This document shows, one piece after another, positions 1 to 7,202 of a stretch of 64,000 bases of DNA. A model generated the notes under the pieces. It had not been told where the DNA came from. It did not search any database and saw only the letters and a program-made list of their open reading frames with translations. Within the stretch, counting starts at the first letter, position 1, and every line of letters begins with the position of its first letter. The stretch is from a virus. The stretch lies in IMG/VR virus record IMGVR_UViG_3300025438_000009, positions 23,167-87,166 of that record; one strand, given 5' to 3'. The position numbers and the translations under genes are program-made.

Positions 1-142
1 GAGTATTACGATGTTTCACAAACTTTGAGGACTACTGAAACTTTTGACACTTTGAGGGAAATCCAAGCGTGGGGACCCGCTCCCGCTTTCTGACTCAATT
101 CGCAAAACCCGTGATAACCTTTTTCTAGCACGTTGCCGTGCC

Positions 143-200
143 GACCCTCGCTGGTACACCCCCTTCCTTCCTTCCCGCCAGCGAGGGTCTCCCCCTTTTA
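143..200 (+). terminator. Long-loop hairpin, probable terminator
   Basis: A perfect 12-bp inverted repeat (143-154 with 178-189) encloses a pyrimidine-rich 23-base loop and is followed by CCCCCTTTTA. It probably ends a transcript entering from upstream of the window. The loop is long for an intrinsic terminator, so another RNA-structure role is possible. I see no gene in bases 1-298. Confidence 0.5.
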
Positions 201-261
201 TATACAAAGTTAAAGTTAAAATAAAAGTTTAAGAAACACCCTGCAACCCCTGCAAGTGCAC

Positions 262-283
262 AAACGTAAAGAAACTGTACACG
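262..283 (+). repeat. Early-region control motif, copy 1 (variant)
   Basis: AAACGTAAAGAAACTGTACA is a divergent copy of the motif found repeatedly to 16.8 kb. Here it would cover the -35 to -15 part of the presumed promoter of the gene at 299. Most other copies lie just upstream of the -35 box. Confidence 0.6.
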
Positions 284-286
284 TGA

Positions 287-292
287 TAGGGT
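287..292 (+). promoter_or_regulatory. Leaderless -10 box (TAGGGT) for the gene at 299
   Basis: TAGGGT ends six bases before the ATG at 299, placing the likely transcription start on the start codon. There is no convincing ribosome binding site between them. The same geometry occurs at 8003/8010 and 17526/17533. Confidence 0.4.
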
Positions 293-298
293 TTTGAG

Positions 299-544
299 AT
301 GCAACATTTAGAAGTACACATAATTTCTAGTCTTAAAGATATTCATCTTGCAGAAGACGCTGGACTCTTTGGAAGTGACATGTCTGTTATTGTTTCAGGT
401 CCAACTTGCGATTGCTGTGACCAGCTGATATTGTTAGAGCGTAGCGAAAAAGCACTTATTGTTTTGAGTGATAAAGACAGCTTCGAAGTATCCTGCGAGT
501 CCTGCTTGACAGAAACAATTCTAGCTGGTATCTTGGAGGAATAA
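299..544 (+). CDS. Small cysteine-cluster protein, function unknown
   Basis: This 81-residue protein has cysteines at 37, 39, 40 and at 66 and 69, a pattern compatible with a zinc-binding knuckle. No family is recognised. The ATG lacks a Shine-Dalgarno sequence and sits one helical step after a -10-like box, so a leaderless message is likely. It is the first gene of a short group with the next two genes, which do have GAAAGGA-type binding sites. Zinc binding is inferred only from cysteine spacing. Confidence 0.7.
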   Translation: MQHLEVHIISSLKDIHLAEDAGLFGSDMSVIVSGPTCDCCDQLILLERSEKALIVLSDKDSFEVSCESCLTETILAGILEE

Positions 545-565
545 CCACAACGAAAGGACGACAAC

Positions 566-1012
566 ATGACCAAGGCAATTGCCAAAGCTTTGTACATCGA
601 GCTTCGCAAGTACTCCAATACTGCACAAATCATTCTTATCCCAGCGCTCAAAATCGATGCCTCTGGGGACTCACAACCTATGCGAGTTCTCAATCGACAG
701 ATTAGCGCTTCGCACCCTCGCAGGTCTTGGAGGTTCTACAAGTCCTCAACTCCTTCCGAGCTTTTCGAAACTATCGACTTGGAGCTTGCCACCACCCAGG
801 CAATTCCCTTCATTCAGGACATCGAATCGTACTTCCATGGATTCGGCAACGCTGGCTGGGAAGTTTACAAAACTCCTGTTGCTGTCGAGCTGACATATGA
901 CGACATCAGGGAAGTTCAAGATGCTAGGACCCCCCAGGCGTTTATGCGCCGACTCACCAGGGCTCGCGTTGGTGCGGGGTACCACGAAGAACTTTTCTCT
1001 ACTTCTGCCTAA
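566..1012 (+). CDS. Hypothetical early protein
   Basis: This 148-residue protein has no recognised domain. It starts at an ATG preceded by the stereotyped leader ACCACAACGAAAGGACGA. It lacks membrane segments and cysteine motifs and has a basic C-terminal stretch (MRRLTRARVG). It lies 21 bases after the preceding gene and 23 before the next, so the three are probably co-transcribed. Overlapping frames have no binding site. Confidence 0.75.
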   Translation: MTKAIAKALYIELRKYSNTAQIILIPALKIDASGDSQPMRVLNRQISASHPRRSWRFYKSSTPSELFETIDLELATTQAIPFIQDIESYFHGFGNAGWEVYKTPVAVELTYDDIREVQDARTPQAFMRRLTRARVGAGYHEELFSTSA

Positions 1013-1035
1013 ATAACCCCAACGAAGGGAAACAA

Positions 1036-1293
1036 ATGTCTGGATACTACCCCGAGGGCGTTACAGGAAATGAATTGGCGATTGCTGGACCCGACAGCGA
1101 GAAGGAAGCCACACGCGAGACTTGGTGCCGAAACCGAGAGTGCGAGGATTACACCGTCCCCCAAGAAATCGAGGGCGATGAGTGGACACACGGCGGTGAA
1201 GTCTTTTTCGATTGGACTTGCCCCGAGTGTTCCAAGTGGCACCAGGACGAAGACGGCTACATCGACCCTATGGGCTACCACCCCGACCTATGA
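1036..1293 (+). CDS. Small acidic zinc-ribbon-like protein
   Basis: The 85-residue acidic protein has Cys31, Cys36, Cys62 and Cys65 (CRNREC and CPEC), a plausible four-cysteine zinc site. The leader ACCCCAACGAAGGGAAACAA precedes the ATG. It is the last gene of the first cassette. No function is recognised. Such ribbons in phage early proteins often stabilise small adaptor or inhibitor proteins, but nothing here shows a partner. Confidence 0.7.
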   Translation: MSGYYPEGVTGNELAIAGPDSEKEATRETWCRNRECEDYTVPQEIEGDEWTHGGEVFFDWTCPECSKWHQDEDGYIDPMGYHPDL

Positions 1294-1307
1294 GGGGACA
1301 AGCCGAT

Positions 1308-1336
1308 TTGACACTCTAAAGTATCTACACTAAACT
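1308..1336 (+). promoter_or_regulatory. Promoter for the AAA+ ATPase gene
   Basis: TTGACA (1308-1313), a 17-base spacer and TAAACT (1331-1336). The start should fall near 1343, giving a short leader containing ACAATGAAAGGACGA. Confidence 0.8.
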
Positions 1337-1365
1337 AGGTATATCACAATGAAAGGACGACAACA

Positions 1366-2403
1366 ATGGAAACTAAAATCAAAGAAGTTACCGAGTTTGC
1401 AAATGCCAGGCTTTCCGAAATTACTGTCGATACTATGACAGGGCTCTCTCCAGAGCTGTCTGCATACATGGCGGCGACCATGGCTCAGAATCTTCACCCA
1501 GACATGGCTGGGATTCTCGAGAGCATCACCAACGACCAGGGCAGAGCCCGAGGACGTTCAGGCGCATCTACTACTCCTAGGGAAGGTTCTGCTACTAGCA
1601 ACCTTACCGAGGAAAATAAGAAGTGGCTACGCTCTAATGGCGAGTACTACTTCACTCGCTCGTGGGGAGGGCACGATGACGTTTTGGTACTCCGGCAAGC
1701 GCGGGATAACCAGCACTTCATTCTCCTCTATGGCGCACCTGGCTGTGGGAAGACTGCACTTGTTGAGGCAGCCTTCGGCGATGAGCTCTACACTGTGCTT
1801 GGGTCTGGCGACACCGAGGTTTCTGACCTCGTTGGTGGCTACTCCCAGCTCCCTGGTGGAGACTTCATCTGGACTGATGGTCCTCTAGTCAAGGCAGCCG
1901 AAGCTGGCAAGCCTCTGCTGATTGACGAGATTGGGCTCATTGACCCTAAGGTCCTCTCGATTGTCTATGGCTTGATGGACGGGCGTCGCGAGTACACTGT
2001 GACTGCCAACCCCGAGCGTGGCACTGTCAAGGCTCAAGATGGCTTCTACGTCATTGCGGCGACCAACCCCAACGCTCCTGGCGTTCGACTCTCCGAGGCT
2101 CTGCTCTCCAGGTTCGTGGTCCAGGTCGAGATGACTACGGACTGGTCCCTGGCTCGCAAGCTCGGCGTTCCAAGTCCTGCGGTCAATGCGGCGCAGAACC
2201 TGGCTCGCAAGCAAGAGTCTGGCGAAGTGTCTTGGGCTCCGCAGATGCGTGAGCTCCTCGCCTTCCGCGACCTCGAGAAGGTCTTCGGGACTAAGTGGGC
2301 AGTACAGAATCTGCTTGCAGCATCTCCCGAGATGGACCGCCCCACTGTGTCTGATGTGTTTAGTCGGACCTATGGTGAGCCCGCGCTCCCAGCGCGTATC
2401 TAG
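1366..2403 (+). CDS. MoxR/CobS-type AAA+ ATPase
   Basis: This 345-residue ATPase has all core AAA motifs: Walker A GAPGCGKT (123-130), Walker B LLIDE with Asp187-Glu188, sensor-1 asparagine near 234 (AATNPN) and an arginine-finger candidate Arg249 (LLSRF). The layout fits the AAA_5/MoxR-CobS group, whose hexamers remodel or insert cofactors into partner proteins together with a von Willebrand A protein. The next gene encodes just such a partner. The first 80 residues are helical and low in complexity. It has its own promoter (1308-1336). The target is unknown; a role in remodelling a host or phage complex is inference. Confidence 0.9.
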   Translation: METKIKEVTEFANARLSEITVDTMTGLSPELSAYMAATMAQNLHPDMAGILESITNDQGRARGRSGASTTPREGSATSNLTEENKKWLRSNGEYYFTRSWGGHDDVLVLRQARDNQHFILLYGAPGCGKTALVEAAFGDELYTVLGSGDTEVSDLVGGYSQLPGGDFIWTDGPLVKAAEAGKPLLIDEIGLIDPKVLSIVYGLMDGRREYTVTANPERGTVKAQDGFYVIAATNPNAPGVRLSEALLSRFVVQVEMTTDWSLARKLGVPSPAVNAAQNLARKQESGEVSWAPQMRELLAFRDLEKVFGTKWAVQNLLAASPEMDRPTVSDVFSRTYGEPALPARI

Positions 2404-2410
2404 ACTACTG

Positions 2411-2436
2411 GGGGGAGGGAGTCGTCCCCCTCCCCT
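2411..2436 (+). terminator. GC-rich hairpin between ATPase and vWA genes
   Basis: GGGGAGGG (2412-2419) pairs with CCCTCCCC (2428-2435). The following sequence is only weakly T-rich, so it may attenuate rather than stop transcription. Confidence 0.5.
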
Positions 2437-2446
2437 CAGTTCTAGT

Positions 2447-2475
2447 TTGACTTTGATACAGTGACCTGGTATCGT
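2447..2475 (+). promoter_or_regulatory. Promoter for the vWA gene
   Basis: TTGACT (2447-2452), a 17-base spacer and TATCGT (2470-2475), followed by a leader with CCACAACGAAAGGACGA. The vWA protein can thus be made independently of the ATPase. Confidence 0.7.
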
Positions 2476-2507
2476 GTAGGTAGGACGACCACAACGAAAG
2501 GACGATA

Positions 2508-4307
2508 ATGACACACTTTGGACCTAGTGCCACAATTACCAGCACCACCCCCGAGGAGTGGCTAGGCGTTGGCGCAAAGATTGGCAAGCTCGTAAACAAG
2601 TGGGCAGGTCGCTATGACCTGGTTGCCTACATTGGAGACGAAGCTTCCATCGAGAGTGGCTCTCCCGCACGTTTCATACCCGCCACTGGCGAGGTCGAGA
2701 TAAATACTAGAATCTCCTTCCCTGGCGCAACCCCCGAGCAGGTCGGGGACCTTACCGAGCGCTCACAACAGTTTGAGTTCCCCAAGGGAACTGGCGCGAT
2801 TCTTCACGAAGCGATGCACGCCCGGTTCTCAACTTTCGACATAGGGCAAGCGCAACGCGAGCTCGGCGCTCGAGCATGGGAGGGCATGTACCTTCTCGAG
2901 GAAGGACGTATCGAAGCGTTCGGCGTGCGGACATTGCCAGAAAATAAAGCGTTCCTACGGGCGTGCGCTATGGATATTGTTCTGGGCGATGTTGCCGACT
3001 GGGAAGCTGAAGCCCTGGGTTCCGTTCGTGGCGTGGCAAAGATGATTGCCCTCACCTCGGCTCGAGTTACCGCTGGGGTTCTGTCTGCCGACGACATTGC
3101 GCCCTTCACAGCTATCATTCCGGTGGTCGCTCCCGAGGGATTGATTGATGCTCTACGACCTATCTGGACTGAGTACCAGATGCTCGTTCCCGAGCTCCAC
3201 CTCGAGCGTATGTATAACCTTGCTCGCAAGTGGGCTGAAGTTGTTGCCTCGGCTACCGAGGAAGCTGGCGAGTCTGAAGATAGCGAAGGCGAAGGCGAGA
3301 GCTCTCCAGGGAGTGAGTCCCGCGCTGAGCAGATTCGCGAAGCCATTCAAGAGATTCTCGACAACGTAGAGTTTGGGGCGATTGCCGAAGCTCTTGACCA
3401 GCAGGCTAAAGAGGACCGTGAGGGTGCTATCGAGCAGGCGAACCGCAATAGCCAAGAGGTTCGCTCGGCTCGGGAAACCGCCTCAGAGGTATTCTCCCAT
3501 GGCTCGGGTTCAGCTGACGTTCGGGGGACCTCCTCGCGACTCATGGAAACACGTCCACCCTCGAGCTCAGAGCGGGCTAGCGCTGTGCGGATTGCTCAGG
3601 CTCTCGAGCGTGCTAAGTATCGTGACCGCGTTCGGACGGAGACGGCAAGCGCTACTCCCCCAGGACGCCTGCGGACTCGTGCTATTGTGCAAGGCAGGGC
3701 GATGCGCAAGCGTGGCATGATGGACACCACCACCCCATGGAACCGGATTCAGCGGAGACACGTTGATGACCCAGACTTGACCATCGGCGTGATGGTGGAT
3801 ATCTCTGGCTCAATGAGTTCAGCGATGGAACCGATGGCGAGTGCGGCGTGGGTTCTCTCTGAGGCAACCCGGCGTGTGCAAGGTCGAACCGCGATGGTCT
3901 ACTACGGCTCGGACGTCTTCCACACACTCAAGCCAGGACAGCACCTAGACAAGGTGACGGTCTACTCGGCAAGCGATTCGACAGAGGAGTTCGGTAAGGC
4001 GTTCCAGGCTCTGGACGGACAGCTCGAGTTGCTCAACGGGACGGGTGCTAGGTTGCTCGTCATTGTGTCGGACGGACAATATCGGAGGGACCAGGTTGAT
4101 GAAGTCCGGCGAGTGATGAAGCGGTGCGACCAGGCAGGCGTGGCAGTTCTGTGGATTGGTGCTGGTAGCTATGGTGCTGATGCTGAGAAGTTCTGTTCAT
4201 CGGCGAGCTCCTCGTTCACGAGAATGGCGGGTGCTGTGACCGAAGTCGCTGACCGTATCGGCAAGCTAGCAGAGCAAGCTCTGACCAACGCAGGAAGCCG
4301 AGGGTAG
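2508..4307 (+). CDS. CobT-like von Willebrand A protein with HExxH motif
   Basis: This 599-residue protein has three parts. The N-terminal part contains HEAMH (His100, Glu101, His104), a zinc-metallopeptidase signature followed by a helical segment with conserved-looking glutamates. The middle (about 250-350) is very acidic, serine-rich and probably disordered. The C-terminal part is a von Willebrand A domain with the MIDAS motif DISGS at 431-435. CobT and related VWA-metallopeptidase-like proteins share this layout and pair with AAA_5 ATPases, exactly as here. The pair likely forms a phage chaperone or remodelling machine; whether the HExxH site is active is not known. A strong terminator follows at 4364. 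Confidence 0.85.
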   Translation: MTHFGPSATITSTTPEEWLGVGAKIGKLVNKWAGRYDLVAYIGDEASIESGSPARFIPATGEVEINTRISFPGATPEQVGDLTERSQQFEFPKGTGAILHEAMHARFSTFDIGQAQRELGARAWEGMYLLEEGRIEAFGVRTLPENKAFLRACAMDIVLGDVADWEAEALGSVRGVAKMIALTSARVTAGVLSADDIAPFTAIIPVVAPEGLIDALRPIWTEYQMLVPELHLERMYNLARKWAEVVASATEEAGESEDSEGEGESSPGSESRAEQIREAIQEILDNVEFGAIAEALDQQAKEDREGAIEQANRNSQEVRSARETASEVFSHGSGSADVRGTSSRLMETRPPSSSERASAVRIAQALERAKYRDRVRTETASATPPGRLRTRAIVQGRAMRKRGMMDTTTPWNRIQRRHVDDPDLTIGVMVDISGSMSSAMEPMASAAWVLSEATRRVQGRTAMVYYGSDVFHTLKPGQHLDKVTVYSASDSTEEFGKAFQALDGQLELLNGTGARLLVIVSDGQYRRDQVDEVRRVMKRCDQAGVAVLWIGAGSYGADAEKFCSSASSSFTRMAGAVTEVADRIGKLAEQALTNAGSRG

Positions 4308-4363
4308 CGGGTGAAGATTCTAGCTTTTGACATAGTAGCCCCTAGCGCAGAACCAACCAAGAA

Positions 4364-4391
4364 GCCCCCGAGAAATCGGGGGTCTTTTTTT
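4364..4391 (+). terminator. Intrinsic terminator after the vWA gene
   Basis: CCCCCGA (4365-4371) and TCGGGGG (4376-4382) form a 7-bp stem with a GAAA loop, followed by TCTTTTTTT. Confidence 0.9.
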
Positions 4392-4404
4392 GGGTTCTTG
4401 TATC

Positions 4405-4423
4405 AACGTAAAGAAAGTGTACG
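4405..4423 (+). repeat. Early-region control motif, copy 2
   Basis: AACGTAAAGAAAGTGTACG lies 13 bases after the terminator T-run and 17 bases before the next -35 box. Confidence 0.85.
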
Positions 4424-4440
4424 GGAGTCACAACTAAGAC

Positions 4441-4469
4441 TTGCGCTCGGGAGAGATTGCTGATATTGT
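4441..4469 (+). promoter_or_regulatory. Promoter for genes at 4501 and 4699
   Basis: TTGCGC (4441-4446), a 17-base spacer and TATTGT (4464-4469). Confidence 0.6.
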
Positions 4470-4500
4470 CTAATTGTAACCACAACCGAAAGGACGACAA

Positions 4501-4671
4501 ATGTCACAACTAGACCCGTTCGAGTGCGATGCCGAGGGGTGCTTCGATTCGTCAGAATACGGCGTGACCCTCACGGATATGACCAAAGCGGACATCTGCT
4601 CGGGTTGTCTCGGATACCTAGAGGGCGAGGGACTTGTTTTGTTCTCTATCCGCCACAAAGTTCTCAACTAA
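4501..4671 (+). CDS. Tiny zinc-ribbon protein
   Basis: A 56-residue reading frame starts at an ATG after AACCACAACCGAAAGGACGA and ends with TAA at 4669. Cys9 and Cys14 with Cys33 and Cys36 (CSGC) form a likely four-cysteine zinc site. It resembles the small ribbon proteins at 1036 and 8496 in size and cysteine spacing. No function is recognised. It shares a promoter with the next gene, 27 bases downstream. A longer frame at 4524-4835 overlaps it but has no binding site. Confidence 0.75.
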   Translation: MSQLDPFECDAEGCFDSSEYGVTLTDMTKADICSGCLGYLEGEGLVLFSIRHKVLN

Positions 4672-4698
4672 CCACAACCACAACAGAAGGACGAAAAA

Positions 4699-5160
4699 AT
4701 GGGATACACACACAATTGGAGAAGAGACGAAAGTCTGATGTTTCCAGAGGACTCTCGCGAGTTCTACGCGGAGTTCACTCGCTATGCGGTGCAGATAATC
4801 CAAACCGCAAAGCAACAGGGTATCGAACTTGCTGACTCTAGTGGCGAGCACTTGGGTGCCTGGCGAGTGGACGGGGATTCGGTGCGACTCAACGGGTACG
4901 GCGAGGACTCTTACGAGAGTTTTGTTTGGGAGAAAGTCTGCCCTGAACCGCAGGACTCCAAGGGGTTCTACGGTTTTTGTAAGACCGCTCGCAAGCCTTA
5001 CGATGTTGTCGTGACCGCCTTGCTCCTTGCGGCACGGGAAGCATACGGGGACGCTGTACGGATTTCTTCCGATGGTTCGCCTTACGAGTGGGAGGACGGG
5101 GTGAAACTCTTCCAGCAGGCGACTGGACTGGTGTCAAGCCCCCTACTCGAAACCGTCTAG
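4699..5160 (+). CDS. Conserved MGYTHxW-type hypothetical protein
   Basis: This 153-residue protein opens with MGYTHNWRRD and carries FCKTARKPYDVVV near residues 93-105 and a C-terminal SSDGSPYEWEDG segment. From memory, this combination marks a widespread conserved hypothetical family in phages and bacteria; its biochemical role is not known to me. It is soluble, with two cysteines that do not form a metal motif. The site AGAAGGACGAAAAAATG fixes the start. A terminator follows 24 bases after the stop. Confidence 0.8.
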   Translation: MGYTHNWRRDESLMFPEDSREFYAEFTRYAVQIIQTAKQQGIELADSSGEHLGAWRVDGDSVRLNGYGEDSYESFVWEKVCPEPQDSKGFYGFCKTARKPYDVVVTALLLAAREAYGDAVRISSDGSPYEWEDGVKLFQQATGLVSSPLLETV

Positions 5161-5183
5161 ATGTAGACAAGCCACAGCGAAAA

Positions 5184-5208
5184 GCCCCCGCGAAAGTGGG
5201 GGTTTTTT
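5184..5208 (+). terminator. Intrinsic terminator
   Basis: CCCCCGC (5185-5191) pairs with GTGGGGG (5196-5202) around a GAAA loop, then TTTTTT. Confidence 0.9.
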
Positions 5209-5235
5209 GTTGCCCGATTTTTTGTCGGACACCTA

Positions 5236-5256
5236 CGAACGTAAAGAATGTGTACG
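5236..5256 (+). repeat. Early-region control motif, copy 3
   Basis: CGAACGTAAAGAATGTGTAC plus G, a consensus copy. The next promoter is 76 bases downstream, the largest gap in the series; I see no clear promoter closer. Confidence 0.85.
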
Positions 5257-5332
5257 GGCTCAAAATTTCTGGTTGCTCCGCAACTTTGTATGTGGAAAGT
5301 TTGTGGGCGCTCCGAAGAAATACCTTGCTGGT

Positions 5333-5361
5333 TTGACAATGTCACACGTGGGTACTAAAGT
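5333..5361 (+). promoter_or_regulatory. Promoter of the TTTGACAATGTCACACGTGGG type
   Basis: TTGACA (5333-5338), a 17-base spacer and TAAAGT (5356-5361). The -35 and spacer are nearly identical to the promoters at 5955 and 6336, showing a duplicated promoter block. Confidence 0.8.
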
Positions 5362-5388
5362 AGTAAGTACCACAAGAAAGGATTTACA

Positions 5389-5727
5389 ATGGAAAACAAG
5401 AATCACAGCGCGGAGTTCTATGTTGATGCTCCCTGGCTAGAAGTTATTTGGGGCGAAGGCTCACGATTCCAAGTCTGCCGTAATGGCGAGATGCGGATTA
5501 TCGACAACGTTCGCGAAGCCGTCTACCGCTACACGAGTGACTTGGTCGAGGCAGGCATCACGACTGATGCCGATGTCCAGGCACTCTACGAGAGCGAAGA
5601 CTATGTTGTTTCGTACAATCCCTGGTTCGAGGTCTTCGACGCCGAGGACTCTGGGGGCGATGGAGAAGTATTTCATAACGTCCACGAGGCTATCTCTCGG
5701 GCCCAGAAGTTGTCTGAGGAGAAATAA
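5389..5727 (+). CDS. Hypothetical early protein
   Basis: This 112-residue acidic, soluble protein is of no recognised family. The start is set by AAGAAAGGATTTACAATG. It contains an aromatic-rich stretch (YNPWFEVFDAED) and a C-terminal helix. It lies two bases before the next gene, suggesting translational coupling. The two share one promoter. Confidence 0.7.
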   Translation: MENKNHSAEFYVDAPWLEVIWGEGSRFQVCRNGEMRIIDNVREAVYRYTSDLVEAGITTDADVQALYESEDYVVSYNPWFEVFDAEDSGGDGEVFHNVHEAISRAQKLSEEK

Positions 5728-5729
5728 TA

Positions 5730-6002
5730 ATGAGTGATAATGACCAGTTGATACGACACCTAGGAGTCTGGCAAGGACTCGAACTGGAGTATTCTTGGGG
5801 ACACTACGCGGTCTACTGCGGTGGCGCGGAAGACGCCACGCTAGTCGAATACTTTGGTGGAGACGACTACGGGGTTATCAAGCGCTTCGCGGGTGAGACT
5901 GCTATCCATGATGCTATCCGCGAGTGTGACGACCAATACAGCGCGTCTCTCGATTTGACAATGTTACACGTGGGCATTATGCTAAGAGTATCAACTCAAT
6001 AA
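5730..6002 (+). CDS. Hypothetical early protein carrying a promoter in its 3' end
   Basis: This 90-residue protein has no recognised family. The binding site AGGAG lies inside the preceding gene (GAGGAGAAATAATAATG). Its last 16 codons contain a complete promoter (5955-5983), so the C-terminal residues, DLTMLHVGIMLRVSTQ, may be shaped by promoter sequence. An alternative is that a promoter duplication extended an originally shorter gene. Confidence 0.65.
   Translation: MSDNDQLIRHLGVWQGLELEYSWGHYAVYCGGAEDATLVEYFGGDDYGVIKRFAGETAIHDAIRECDDQYSASLDLTMLHVGIMLRVSTQ
5955..5983 (+). promoter_or_regulatory. Promoter inside the 3' end of the gene at 5730
   Basis: TTGACA (5955-5960), a 17-base spacer and TATGCT (5978-5983). 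It differs from the promoter at 5333 by a single base over the first 20. No good protein gene lies between it and the terminator at 6072. Confidence 0.75.
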
Positions 6003-6098
6003 CCACAACGAGATGAGGGGTTATCACCCGAGTCGGACTCTCGCAAGAGAGCGAGGACTGAACAGAGAGAAGGGGAGTCGCAGACTCCCCTTTTTGTT
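5990..6098 (+). ncRNA. Candidate short non-coding RNA
   Basis: A promoter (5955-5983) and a strong terminator (6072-6098) delimit a transcript of about 105 bases. The first part holds a CCACAACGAG leader-like sequence and the middle can fold (ACTCTCGCAAGAGAG). A 31-codon frame from 6012 would read through the terminator hairpin and has a poor binding site. This is inferred from signals only. Confidence 0.4.
6072..6098 (+). terminator. Intrinsic terminator
   Basis: GGGGAGTC (6072-6079) pairs perfectly with GACTCCCC (6083-6090) around a GCA loop, followed by TTTTTGTTT. Confidence 0.9.
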
Positions 6099-6116
6099 TG
6101 TGCCGTGAGCCTTGCA

Positions 6117-6137
6117 CGAACGTAAAGAATGTGTACG
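6117..6137 (+). repeat. Early-region control motif, copy 4
   Basis: A consensus copy (CGAACGTAAAGAATGTGTAC then G) ending three bases before the next -35 box, the tightest motif-promoter spacing in the series. Confidence 0.85.
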
Positions 6138-6140
6138 GAT

Positions 6141-6169
6141 TTGACACGGAAAGGTTTTTTTGGTACATT
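6141..6169 (+). promoter_or_regulatory. Promoter for the membrane peptide gene at 6198
   Basis: TTGACA (6141-6146), a 17-base spacer with a run of seven T, and TACATT (6164-6169). The TTGG before the -10 resembles an extended -10. Confidence 0.75.
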
Positions 6170-6197
6170 GTCAATGTATTTACAACCAAGGAGAAAA

Positions 6198-6311
6198 ATG
6201 ACGAAGCAAAAGAAAATGACAATGGCAGAAGGGTTCACCCTCATCACGGGGCTCTCTGCGGTATTTGTTGTGTTCTACCTAATCGCGCAGCTCATAGGGC
6301 GCGGTTACTAA
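6198..6311 (+). CDS. 37-residue single-pass membrane peptide
   Basis: The ATG at 6198 follows AAGGAGAAAA. The peptide has a basic N terminus (MTKQKK) and one hydrophobic segment (about residues 12-33) ending in IGRGY, predicting a single membrane span. An in-frame extension upstream to 6129 would overlap the promoter, so the short form is chosen. It is alone in its cassette. A role in the host membrane early in infection is possible; nothing in the sequence specifies it. Confidence 0.75.
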   Translation: MTKQKKMTMAEGFTLITGLSAVFVVFYLIAQLIGRGY

Positions 6312-6335
6312 TTTTGCGACACGCCGTAGCAAAGT

Positions 6336-6364
6336 TTGACAATGTCACACGTGGGCACTAGGCT
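6336..6364 (+). promoter_or_regulatory. Promoter, third copy of the repeated block
   Basis: TTGACA (6336-6341), a 17-base spacer and TAGGCT (6359-6364). It shares TTTGACAATGTCACACGTGGG with the promoters at 5333 and 5955. Confidence 0.75.
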
Positions 6365-6393
6365 GGGAGTATCCCAGAGAGAAGGAGGACGAA

Positions 6394-6675
6394 ATGGAAA
6401 AGACAGTAAACGCCCAGACAGCCGAAGCGATTGCCGGACTGGCTCAAGTACGCGCCGATATCAAGCGCCTACAGGAGCAAGAGTCCACTCTCCGCGACAC
6501 CGTCATCGAGGGTATGGGGGACGCACAGATTGCGGTCTTCCGAAACCAAGCGATTGCTCGCTTGACCCAAGTCACTCGCACCACGATTGACTCCAAGAAA
6601 CTTCAGGAGCACTATCCCGAAGCGTTCGCAGACACGAAGCGCGAGAGCACTTCTCCTAGGCTGACCTTAGTCTAG
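6394..6675 (+). CDS. Small coiled-coil protein, paralogue A
   Basis: The 93-residue protein is clearly paralogous to the one at 9060: both start MEKTVN, share QEQES-LRDTVI, IARLTQVTR, DSKKLQE, PEAF and end SPRLTLV. Residues 8-40 are likely a coiled coil. The C-terminal part resembles tails of YqaJ-type phage nucleases and their stand-alone relatives (from memory), which would suggest a recombination-related accessory; this is weak inference. The site AGAAGGAGGACGAA precedes the ATG. It leads a three-gene cassette. Confidence 0.75.
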   Translation: MEKTVNAQTAEAIAGLAQVRADIKRLQEQESTLRDTVIEGMGDAQIAVFRNQAIARLTQVTRTTIDSKKLQEHYPEAFADTKRESTSPRLTLV

Positions 6676-6705
6676 GGGGAGACTCTCTCCAAGGAAGGAA
6701 ACACA

Positions 6706-6924
6706 ATGTCACTTTATGAAATAACCGGATATATCCAAATCCCCGTCTCCGCTACGGTGGAAGCGGACTCCCCCGAAAAAGCCCACGAGATTGGTAAAGA
6801 CCTTATCAACGATGGGATTGGTATCCAGGGAGACCAGTACTTGCTAGAAGAATACAGCGTATGGAACATTGACCTACCCGATGAGCCAGTAGAGACTCTC
6901 TTGACCCACATAGGACACGCATAA
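6706..6924 (+). CDS. Hypothetical 72-residue protein
   Basis: An acidic soluble protein of unknown family, preceded by AAGGAAGGAAACACA. Its alternating hydrophobic start (LYEITGYIQIPVSATVEADS) suggests a small beta-rich fold. It sits between the coiled-coil gene and the 45-residue gene and uses the promoter at 6336. Confidence 0.7.
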   Translation: MSLYEITGYIQIPVSATVEADSPEKAHEIGKDLINDGIGIQGDQYLLEEYSVWNIDLPDEPVETLLTHIGHA

Positions 6925-6969
6925 ACAAATACAAAGATAGCCCCCGCAAGAGGGAAGAAAGAGGACAAG

Positions 6970-7107
6970 ATGAAAATCACCGCCACCTACCCGACTTGGC
7001 GCAAGCCAGCACCAGAGACCTACATCGTAGACGCCGAAGAGGCAGATTATTGGGTCGAGCAACTAATTGCTAGTGGTGCGCTTTTTGTGACAACTAAAGA
7101 AGATTAG
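6970..7107 (+). CDS. Hypothetical 45-residue protein
   Basis: A short frame begins at an ATG after GAGGGAAGAAAGAGGACAAG and ends at TAG 7105. The protein has no cysteine motif or membrane segment; its second half is acidic (VDAEEADYWVEQL). It is the last gene before a strong terminator, whose placement 15 bases after the stop supports the gene being real. Confidence 0.65.
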   Translation: MKITATYPTWRKPAPETYIVDAEEADYWVEQLIASGALFVTTKED

Positions 7108-7121
7108 AAACGAAAAAATAT

Positions 7122-7153
7122 CCCCCGCCAAAAGCGCGGGGGTTATTTTTTTT
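7122..7153 (+). terminator. Intrinsic terminator
   Basis: CCCCCGC (7122-7128) pairs with GCGGGGG (7136-7142), followed by TTATTTTTTTT. Confidence 0.9.
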
Positions 7154-7168
7154 GCGCGGGAGCCCCCG

Positions 7169-7189
7169 CGAACGTAAAGAATGTGTACG
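7169..7189 (+). repeat. Early-region control motif, copy 5
   Basis: A consensus copy 13 bases upstream of the -35 box at 7203. Confidence 0.85.
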
Positions 7190-7202
7190 CGGGTTTTGGT
7201 GC

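Noticed and set aside
125-307. Minus-strand frame at the left edge
   Set aside because: It crosses the 12-bp inverted repeat and the control motif, and has no recognisable protein features.
1885-2514. 209-codon minus-strand frame over the ATPase gene
   Set aside because: Antisense to a gene with complete Walker motifs; no signals for expression.
6012-6107. 31-codon frame in the candidate small RNA
   Set aside because: It would translate across the terminator stem and beyond the expected transcript end; the binding site is poor.
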